Below, piece by piece: positions 5,877 to 10,412 of a stretch of DNA of 10,412 nt; positions within the stretch are counted from its first letter, which is position 1, and each line of letters starts with the position of its first letter. A model generated the notes under the pieces. The model worked only from the letters and a program-made list of their open reading frames with translations. It was not told the DNA's origin and did no database searches. The position numbers and the translations under genes are program-made. Where the stretch lies: positions 1-10,412 of the forward strand of contig JAGCOU010000009.1 of assembly GCA_017642565.1 (NCBI GenBank), in the 5' to 3' direction. This DNA comes from Alphaproteobacteria bacterium. GTDB taxonomy: Bacteria > Pseudomonadota > Alphaproteobacteria > Rs-D84.

Positions 5877-7262
5877 ATGAATTTTATTTCTTTGTCTAAT
5901 GTATTTTTTTCTTATGATGCAAACAATAATTTGTTTGATGGGGTTTCTGTTGCTTTCAACAATATTGATAAAGTAGCAATTGTTGGAGATAATGGCACGG
6001 GCAAAACCACGTTATTAAAATTATTATCTGGAGAAATTAAGCCAGAAAGTGGTTCTGTTGCGATTGGCGCGAGTGTTTATATGCTTAATCAAATAAATGC
6101 GAGTGATTCTAGAAGTGGTGGCGAAAGGCAATCTTTGGAATTAGCGCGCGCTTTTGATAGTTATGCAGATATTTTATTATTGGACGAACCAACTAATAAT
6201 CTCGACAAAGACGCCAAAGAAAAATTTTTCAATGATTTACTATCTTATCCTTTTGGTGCTGTGATTGTATCTCATGATAGAGAATTACTACAAAAAGTAG
6301 ATAAAATTATCGAGATTCAAAATCAGCATATCAAAGTATACGGTGGAAATTATGATTTCTATGTCGCACAGAAAAAAGCAGAAGAAGAAAATATTATCGC
6401 TCAATATACCGATACTCAAAAACGCATAGCGCGCCTTAATGATACAATTAACATAGCACAAAATACTCGTCAACATCACGAAGCAAAACAAAAAAAAGAT
6501 ATGCAAAACGGCAAACGCAGCAGATTGGCTGCCAATGCTTTGAAAGGGAAAAGTCAGGAGACAGAAGCAAAAAAGCGTGCGATAATTCAAAAAAAATTAA
6601 ATCAACAATTTGAAATGCAACAATATTTATCTTTGCAAATGCGAGATGATAAAATCAAAATACCTTTGCCAAGCAAACCTTTCTACAGCAAAGAATTGAT
6701 ACAAATATCTGGTTTGAATTTCGCATACAAAAATAAAACTATTTTTACCGATTTCGATTTTAATATGTATGGAGGGACAAGATTAAGACTCGCTGGGAAA
6801 AATGGTTCTGGGAAAACTACTTTGTTAAAACTAATTTGCAAAGAATTAATACCCTCATCAGGCACGATAAAAACATTTGGCAAAATTGCGTATCTTAACC
6901 AAGATTTATCTGTTTTAAATAAAGACAAAACTGTGGTTGAAAACATAATGGATATTGCAAATGTGTCTAAACACGAAGCACATGTAATCGCTGCTAATTT
7001 TGGCTTTCGTGGCGATAAATCAATAAAAAAAGTATCTGTGTTATCTGGTGGCGAATTATTAAAAGCGACACTAGCAGCCGTTCTTGGAAGCGAAACACAA
7101 CCAGATTTATTGATTTTGGACGAACCTACAAATAACCTAGAGATAAAAAGCATATCTATTCTTGAAGATGCGTTAAATCAATATCATGGTGCTATATTGC
7201 TGGTGTCACACGATGAAATGTTTGCAAAAAACATAAAAGTAGATAAAACTCTGCAATTATAA
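5877..7262 (+). CDS. ABC-F ATPase, probable antibiotic-resistance ribosome-protection protein
   Basis: 461 residues, two ATPase domains and no membrane segments. ABC1: Walker A GDNGTGKTT (37-45), Q72, signature SGGER (80-84), Walker B ending in catalytic Glu104, His133. ABC2: Walker A GKNGSGKTT (307-315), Q342, signature SGGE (390-393), Glu416, His445. In ABC1 the signature follows the Q-loop by only eight residues, so the arm and most of the helical subdomain are missing. This is the Vga/Msr design, not the housekeeping EttA/Uup one (about 530-640 residues). The linker (about 166-270) is long, helical and basic (for example QKKDMQNGKRSR), as in the tRNA-interacting antibiotic-resistance domain that reaches the peptidyl-transferase centre. 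The ABC2 D-loop reads NNLE in place of NNLD, and there is no C-terminal extension. Probable role: evicting macrolide/lincosamide/streptogramin/pleuromutilin-type drugs; the class cannot be told. Expression appears controlled by the leader. Confidence 0.88.
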   Translation: MNFISLSNVFFSYDANNNLFDGVSVAFNNIDKVAIVGDNGTGKTTLLKLLSGEIKPESGSVAIGASVYMLNQINASDSRSGGERQSLELARAFDSYADILLLDEPTNNLDKDAKEKFFNDLLSYPFGAVIVSHDRELLQKVDKIIEIQNQHIKVYGGNYDFYVAQKKAEEENIIAQYTDTQKRIARLNDTINIAQNTRQHHEAKQKKDMQNGKRSRLAANALKGKSQETEAKKRAIIQKKLNQQFEMQQYLSLQMRDDKIKIPLPSKPFYSKELIQISGLNFAYKNKTIFTDFDFNMYGGTRLRLAGKNGSGKTTLLKLICKELIPSSGTIKTFGKIAYLNQDLSVLNKDKTVVENIMDIANVSKHEAHVIAANFGFRGDKSIKKVSVLSGGELLKATLAAVLGSETQPDLLILDEPTNNLEIKSISILEDALNQYHGAILLVSHDEMFAKNIKVDKTLQL

Positions 7263-7286
7263 AAAACGCCCGTTTGGGCGGTTTTT
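7261..7286. terminator. Bidirectional rho-independent terminator
   Basis: A-run, CGCCC (7267-7271), loop GTTT, GGGCG (7276-7280), one unpaired G, then T5. It overlaps the ABC-F stop codon and sits just before the convergent hydrolase stop. It shares the core CCCGTTTGGG with the terminator at 2082-2113. Confidence 0.8.
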
Positions 7287-7287
7287 A

Positions 7288-7851
7288 TTAGAATTTTATA
7301 ATTTGCATAATTTCTGGCAATTGAGGAGTCACAAAATGTCCACGATCTGCAAATTTATGCACGTTGACTTTTGGCATATTTTTTATAATTGCATCACAAC
7401 TGCTTAAAATATATGAATCATCATCACCAGAATACATTAAATCGACACCCAATTTTGTTTGCGATACAATATCTTTTGTTAAATCTGTGCCCTTGTAAAA
7501 TCCAAACGGCTGAAAATTTTCAATGTCCAACCATGGCGCAACTAATACAATTTGTTTAACTTTGATTTCTGGATGCAGAGACATATATTTCAAAACGAAA
7601 CCACCGCCCGCGGAATGACCGATTAATACAGTGTCTTCGTTTATATCTTGATTATCCATTATTTTTTCCCACTCACTATATTTCATTAACGCAGCATGAG
7701 CATGTGGAAATCTTGGCAATTGAACCAAAACATCATGTTCAAATTCTGCATAAAATTGCAACCAATTTTTCCATCCTTTTAATTCATTGTAAGTTCTGGT
7801 ATTCCAATCTTGTTCTGGCGACATAACCCCATGGCAACAAATTATATTCAT
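7288..7851 (-). CDS. Alpha/beta hydrolase, RBBP9/YdeN-like
   Basis: 187 residues, cytoplasmic, no signal peptide. The fold starts with the strand MNIICCHG; the nucleophile elbow is GHSAGG (Ser80). The acid is probably in GDDD (142-145) and the catalytic His is His172 in RGHF. Length and spacing match the small RBBP9/YdeN serine-hydrolase family (about 180-190 residues), which lacks a cap domain; substrates are mostly unknown. I chose ATG 7851, with AAAGGA seven bases upstream; an in-frame ATG at 7887 would overlap the end of lgt and place that SD inside the gene. The gene follows lgt by 16 bases and is very likely co-transcribed, but a functional link to lipoprotein acylation is not implied by the family. 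Convergent with the ABC-F gene. Confidence 0.85.
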   Translation of the reverse strand: MNIICCHGVMSPEQDWNTRTYNELKGWKNWLQFYAEFEHDVLVQLPRFPHAHAALMKYSEWEKIMDNQDINEDTVLIGHSAGGGFVLKYMSLHPEIKVKQIVLVAPWLDIENFQPFGFYKGTDLTKDIVSQTKLGVDLMYSGDDDSYILSSCDAIIKNMPKVNVHKFADRGHFVTPQLPEIMQIIKF

Positions 7852-7867
7852 ATTTTTTTCCTTTGTT

Positions 7868-8686
7868 TTATTTTTTGCGCAATGCATAAACGAAAATAGT
7901 TGTTCCTATTACAAACATTATGCCAGACAACATTTGCCCCATGGTTAATCCCCACGAAGTCAAAAAGCCTATTTGAGTATCTGGCTGACGGAATTGTTCA
8001 CAAAAAATTCTAAACACTGCATAAAACACACACAGCAAACCACTTATTGCGCCAGGTTTCGCTTTGAGATTTGTTTTTGTATAAAGCAACCACATGATTA
8101 TAAACAAAACCAAACCTTCGAGCGTTGCTTCGTACAAAGGACTCGCATGACGGGGATAAGATACATCGCCTTTGAACACTATACCGATTGGCGAATTTGT
8201 GACGCGCCCCATAACTTCCATATTTATAAAATTAGCAATTCGCCCCAACCCCAGACCAACCGGCACAACCACCGACAACACATCTAGAATTCTAAAAGAA
8301 TTACGAACCGTTGATTTATCTTGGAACTTCTGTTTGGATGCATATAAAAATGTTGCGATTATCACACCCAGAAGTCCACCGTGAAAACTCATTCCACCAT
8401 GCCAAAGCGCGAATATTTCCAATGGTCGTTCTATGAAATAAGGTAAATTGTAAAATAAAACATAGCCCAATCTGCCACCAACAATCACGCCCAAAACAAT
8501 ATAAGTTAACAAATCATCAAGTTGCTTTTTGGAAACACAAATCGCTGAATCTTTGTTTTTGGTTAAATATCTAAACAAATAAAAACCAATGATAAAACCC
8601 GCAATATAAGCCAGCGCATACCAGCGAATTGGCAGACCAAAAACAGAAAAAGCAACTGGATTAATAGGAGTGATAACAATAGCCAT
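7868..8686 (-). CDS. lgt: Prolipoprotein diacylglyceryl transferase
   Basis: 272 residues. Lgt transfers diacylglycerol from phosphatidylglycerol to the lipobox Cys of prolipoproteins in the inner membrane, the first step of lipoprotein maturation. Visible family marks: N-terminal RWYALAY (21-27); HGGMSFHGG (96-104) with the essential His102; the Lgt signature GRIANFINMEVMGR (148-161) with its Arg and Asn residues; RHASPLYE (179-186); and RIFCEQFRQPD (226-236) with the conserved Arg/Glu pair. Seven hydrophobic helices can be traced, and the protein ends in a short basic tail. Start ATG 8686 has AAAGGA eight bases upstream. It has its own promoter and is followed by the hydrolase gene. Met156 stands where many homologues have Gly in the signature. 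No domain is missing. Confidence 0.96.
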   Translation of the reverse strand: MAIVITPINPVAFSVFGLPIRWYALAYIAGFIIGFYLFRYLTKNKDSAICVSKKQLDDLLTYIVLGVIVGGRLGYVLFYNLPYFIERPLEIFALWHGGMSFHGGLLGVIIATFLYASKQKFQDKSTVRNSFRILDVLSVVVPVGLGLGRIANFINMEVMGRVTNSPIGIVFKGDVSYPRHASPLYEATLEGLVLFIIMWLLYTKTNLKAKPGAISGLLCVFYAVFRIFCEQFRQPDTQIGFLTSWGLTMGQMLSGIMFVIGTTIFVYALRKK

Positions 8687-8706
8687 TATAAAATTCCTTT
8701 TTAGCT

Positions 8707-8736
8707 ATTGTATTATTAAACATAAATTATTTTCAA
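8707..8736 (-). promoter_or_regulatory. Promoter of lgt
   Basis: Minus strand TTGAAA (8736-8731), an 18-base spacer and TACAAT (8712-8707). Transcription would start near the SD, giving a very short leader. Confidence 0.55.
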
Positions 8737-8745
8737 CCAAAAATT

Positions 8746-8767
8746 AAAGCCGCTTAATAGCGGCTTT
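8746..8767 (-). terminator. Rho-independent terminator of the small-gene operon
   Basis: AAAGCCGC and GCGGCTTT pair perfectly over a 6-base loop. On the minus strand TTTAATTTTT follows, and outer CCAAA/TTTGG bases can extend the stem. It lies 13 bases after the stop of the 58-residue gene and just ahead of the lgt promoter. Confidence 0.75.
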
Positions 8768-8780
8768 GATTTGGTTTGTT

Positions 8781-8957
8781 TTAACGAGATTCCCTGAATT
8801 TTGCAACATCTTTCAACGAAACACGTGGTCCCGCGTCAATCAACTGTCGCAAATCCAAATCTCTTAATTTCCAAGCTTTGTCTACCAAACGAGCCGCTTC
8901 TTCATAAGAAAGACGACCACTTGGAACAAAAGATTTTGATTCGTATATTTTTGTCAT
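8781..8957 (-). CDS. Small protein of unknown function (58 aa)
   Basis: ATG at 8957, TAA at 8783-8781. The sequence begins MTKIYESKSFVPSGRLSYEE and ends DVAKFRESR. It is strongly charged, has no Cys, no signal peptide and no membrane segment; the middle (about residues 17-40) looks like one amphipathic helix. The SD is weak (GCGAGA). It lies 16 bases downstream of the 95-residue gene and just before a terminator, so it is the second gene of a two-gene operon and may be translated by coupling. I do not recognise the family. It is taken as real because of the operon position, the terminator and an uninterrupted frame between sensible signals. Confidence 0.6.
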   Translation of the reverse strand: MTKIYESKSFVPSGRLSYEEAARLVDKAWKLRDLDLRQLIDAGPRVSLKDVAKFRESR

Positions 8958-8973
8958 TTTATATCTCGCTTTA

Positions 8974-9261
8974 TTATCTGCCCAGGTTCAAACGATCTGT
9001 TTCACGAGCAATAGATTCTGTTTGGTTTTTGATTATTTCATATAATCTTGCCAAACGTTTTTCATCGCTTGGTGTCGCTTTACCTGCTTTGATTTCTTTT
9101 TCCAAACTTGCCGCTTCTCTTTTATTTGCTGCCAACATTTGTTGATATTTTGCAATGAAAGAGCGTTTAGCAGCCTTGGAACTCGCAACTCCTGAAACAT
9201 CTGGGTTTTCGTTCAAGAATTGTGTGTTTATCTTTTTTGATATATCTTTTCTTTCGAACAT
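8974..9261 (-). CDS. Small charged helical protein of unknown function (95 aa)
   Basis: 95 residues with SD AAGGAG seven bases before ATG 9261 and a near-consensus promoter upstream, so this is surely expressed. The first 30 residues are polar (MFERKDISKKINTQ, then NPDVSGVASSKAAK). Residues about 33-90 are a long, charged helix with probable coiled-coil character (for example MLAANKREAASLEKEIKAG and KRLARLYEIIKNQTES), broken near a GKATPSDE turn, which suggests a helical hairpin. No Cys, signal peptide or membrane segment is seen. First gene of an operon with the 58-residue protein. I do not recognise the family; the fold suggests a binding or structural partner and not an enzyme. Confidence 0.75.
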   Translation of the reverse strand: MFERKDISKKINTQFLNENPDVSGVASSKAAKRSFIAKYQQMLAANKREAASLEKEIKAGKATPSDEKRLARLYEIIKNQTESIARETDRLNLGR

Positions 9262-9295
9262 TGTAAATCTCCTTGGGTTTGTTGTTTACAAGTAT

Positions 9296-9323
9296 ATTAT
9301 ATTGACAATTTTTGATTTGTCAA
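9296..9323 (-). promoter_or_regulatory. Near-consensus sigma70 promoter with an embedded inverted repeat
   Basis: Minus strand TTGACA (9323-9318), a 16-base spacer and TATAAT (9301-9296): both hexamers are perfect. The inverted repeat TTGACAA (9302-9308), 8 bases, TTGTCAA (9317-9323) fills the space from the -35 to the edge of the -10, where a dimeric repressor could block RNA polymerase. Confidence 0.8.
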
Positions 9324-9368
9324 GCCGTATAAACAAAAAAAATTAAAAAATTATATTTTTGTTATCTC

Positions 9369-9397
9369 TTGAATTATTCCCCATATTATATTATATT
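9369..9397 (+). promoter_or_regulatory. Promoter of the BI-1 family gene
   Basis: TTGAAT (9369-9374), a 17-base spacer and TATATT (9392-9397), followed by the SD AAGGAG (9426-9431) and ATG at 9438. Confidence 0.5.
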
Positions 9398-9437
9398 CAG
9401 GTTACATAAATCATAAATCTATTTTAAGGAGAAAACT

Positions 9438-10139
9438 ATGATTGCAAAAAAATCTGTTTCAAATGTCAAAGGTGGCATTGAATCTTATCTTAAAAAAATA
9501 TTTGGTCTTATGACTGGCGCAGTCGGCATCACAGCATTGACAACTTTCATTATGTTGATAACAGGCGCGTTTACTGCCCTGATTCATAACGGTGGTTTAT
9601 CTATTACATATTACATCATTGTTTTTGGTGGTTTGGCATTGTCTTTGTGGGCACAGGCACGCGCTTTTTCTATGAAACCATCTACCGCTAAACTTTTGTT
9701 GTTTTTATATTCGATTTTAATGGGTATCGCGGTAACACCTATGATTTTGGTATCAAGCGGGCTTTCCATAATAATCGCCTTGGTCTTAGCAGCGGTCATG
9801 TTTGGTTGCATGGCTTTGTTTGGATATAAAACTGTTAAAGATTTATCGTTCTTAGGGGCGTTCTTGTTTATCGGTATGATTGGCTTAATTTTGGTTGGTG
9901 TTATATCTATATTCACAGGTCCATTTGGTGTCGTATTCAATCAAATCATTTGTTTGATTGGCGTCTTGGTATTTGCTCTGTTCGCAGCATATGATATGCA
10001 AAATTTGAAAAATGCATACTATGCAATTGGGGATGGCGAACAGAAAGACCAATTGGCAGTACTTGGCGCTTTGCACATGTACATTTCGTTCGTAGCAATG
10101 TTTGAATACATACTGGGATTTTTGAACAGCAGAGATTAA
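9438..10139 (+). CDS. Bax inhibitor-1 (BI-1/YccA/TMBIM) family membrane protein
   Basis: 233 residues, the family's usual length. After a short cytoplasmic N-terminus there are seven hydrophobic helices. The family motif YDMQNLKNAY (185-194) with Asp186 is present, and the last helix carries GALHMYISFVAMFEYIL. Characterised members include Bacillus YetJ, a pH-gated Ca2+ leak channel whose gate uses two Asp residues. Here the first is Asp186, but the position of the second, in the usual LYLDF, is Ser217 (MYISF). YccA-like members bind the FtsH protease instead, so the function is either ion leak or quality-control modulation; I cannot decide. The SD is strong and the start unambiguous. The ferredoxin gene follows after 28 bases with no terminator between, suggesting read-through. 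Confidence 0.88.
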   Translation: MIAKKSVSNVKGGIESYLKKIFGLMTGAVGITALTTFIMLITGAFTALIHNGGLSITYYIIVFGGLALSLWAQARAFSMKPSTAKLLLFLYSILMGIAVTPMILVSSGLSIIIALVLAAVMFGCMALFGYKTVKDLSFLGAFLFIGMIGLILVGVISIFTGPFGVVFNQIICLIGVLVFALFAAYDMQNLKNAYYAIGDGEQKDQLAVLGALHMYISFVAMFEYILGFLNSRD

Positions 10140-10167
10140 TTTTTACAAAAAACAAAAGGAAGACAAA

Positions 10168-10347
10168 ATGGCTTATAAAATAGATTCAAATAAATGTATT
10201 GGTTGTCATACTTGTATGGGGGTTTGTCCTGCGATGGCTATCATGGACGGCGAAGGTGGCAAATGCAAAATAGACAAAACAAAATGTATGGGATGCGGAA
10301 CTTGTGCGACCGTGTGCCCAGTGAATGCTATTGAACCAGATTTATAA
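10168..10347 (+). CDS. 2[4Fe-4S] bacterial-type ferredoxin
   Basis: 59 residues, a small soluble electron carrier. The two cluster motifs are complete: C10-x2-C13-x2-C16-x3-C20-P and C40-x2-C43-x2-C46-x3-C50-P. Each first-motif set plus the last Cys of the other holds one [4Fe-4S] cluster. The symmetric halves (KCIGCHTC and KCMGCGTC) show the classic gene-duplication layout of clostridial-type ferredoxins. An extra Cys33 lies between them. There is no long C-terminal extension, unlike the Alvin/FdxA types common in Proteobacteria. The SD AAAGGAAG lies before ATG 10168. It lies between the BI-1 gene and the probable glyS, with short gaps, so the three may be co-transcribed. The electron partner is unknown; the form suggests low-potential anaerobic metabolism. 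Confidence 0.93.
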   Translation: MAYKIDSNKCIGCHTCMGVCPAMAIMDGEGGKCKIDKTKCMGCGTCATVCPVNAIEPDL

Positions 10348-10371
10348 ACAAAAATTACAGGGGATTTAAAA

Positions 10372-10412
10372 ATGCCAGCAAAATCAGTTAACGACATAGT
10401 TGCACTTTGCAA
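10372..10412 (+). CDS. glyS: Probable glycyl-tRNA synthetase, N-terminal fragment (runs off window)
   Basis: Only 13 complete codons are visible, reading MPAKSVNDIVALC and then the first two bases of a Lys/Asn codon. They match the opening of the dimeric (alpha2, archaeal/eukaryotic-like) class II glycyl-tRNA synthetase, which typically starts with ...DIVALCKRRGF. A good SD (AGGGGA, 10359-10364) lies eight bases before the ATG. The gene is 24 bases downstream of the ferredoxin stop. The call rests on recognition of a short motif from memory; a different protein is possible. Confidence 0.5.
   Translation, partial: MPAKSVNDIVALC

Noticed and set aside
8801..9145. Plus-strand open frame of 114 codons across the two small minus-strand genes
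   Set aside because: It runs through the strand opposite two genes with proper SDs, promoter and terminator, and it has no SD of its own.
9611..9940. Minus-strand open frame opposite the BI-1 gene
   Set aside because: Shadow of a membrane protein gene; no start signals and the BI-1 frame is clearly the real one.
10206..10412. Minus-strand frame opposite the ferredoxin
   Set aside because: The plus strand encodes eight correctly spaced cluster cysteines; the minus frame is a by-product.

Overview
The window reads as an AT-rich chromosomal segment of a Gram-negative bacterium. It carries a signal-peptide-bearing outer-membrane beta-barrel protein, a Cys-rich surface-type protein and Lgt. Nearly every gene has a clear AAGGAG/AAAGGA Shine-Dalgarno (SD) site, and several have sigma70-like TTGACA/TATAAT promoters, which argues against Bacteroidetes. 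The combination recalls the small-genome, host-associated Alphaproteobacteria of animal guts. That placement is inference from style, not from a marker gene.

Layout. Bases 1-984 hold the 3' end of a Cys-rich exported-type protein. Convergent to it is a zinc-ribbon/TM2 membrane protein. Divergent from that gene is an outer-membrane barrel protein. Bases 2118-5659 (minus) form a calcium-export operon: a YrbG-type Na+/Ca2+ antiporter followed by a PMCA-type P-type Ca2+ ATPase. Bases 5733-7262 (plus) hold an ABC-F ATPase gene with an elaborate leader. Bases 7288-8686 (minus) are lgt followed by an RBBP9-type alpha/beta hydrolase. Bases 8781-9261 (minus) are two small unknown genes behind the best promoter in the window. 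From 9438 on (plus) come a Bax-inhibitor-1 family membrane protein, a 2[4Fe-4S] ferredoxin and the first codons of what looks like a glycyl-tRNA synthetase. Convergent pairs share symmetric A/T-flanked hairpins that can terminate both strands.

Most interesting region. The ABC-F protein has the architecture of antibiotic-resistance (ARE) ABC-F proteins: a first ATPase domain whose signature follows the Q-loop within eight residues, and a long basic inter-domain linker. About 115 nt of leader precede it. The leader holds two tandem mini-ORFs (Met-Arg-Met, then Met-Leu-Tyr-Phe-Leu) joined by a TAATG stop/start overlap. Two perfect long-range pairings (9 bp and 8 bp) bury the abcF SD against sequence flanking the mini-ORFs. 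This looks like a drug-responsive ribosome-stalling attenuator of the erm/msr kind. I infer an inducible ribosome-protection resistance gene.

The calcium exporters and the BI-1 protein, whose characterised relative YetJ is a Ca2+ leak channel, make calcium handling a second theme. No tRNA, rRNA, CRISPR array or insertion sequence was seen, and no stretch over 300 bases lacks a gene. The largest gaps (5660-5876 and 9262-9437) are promoter and leader regions described below.
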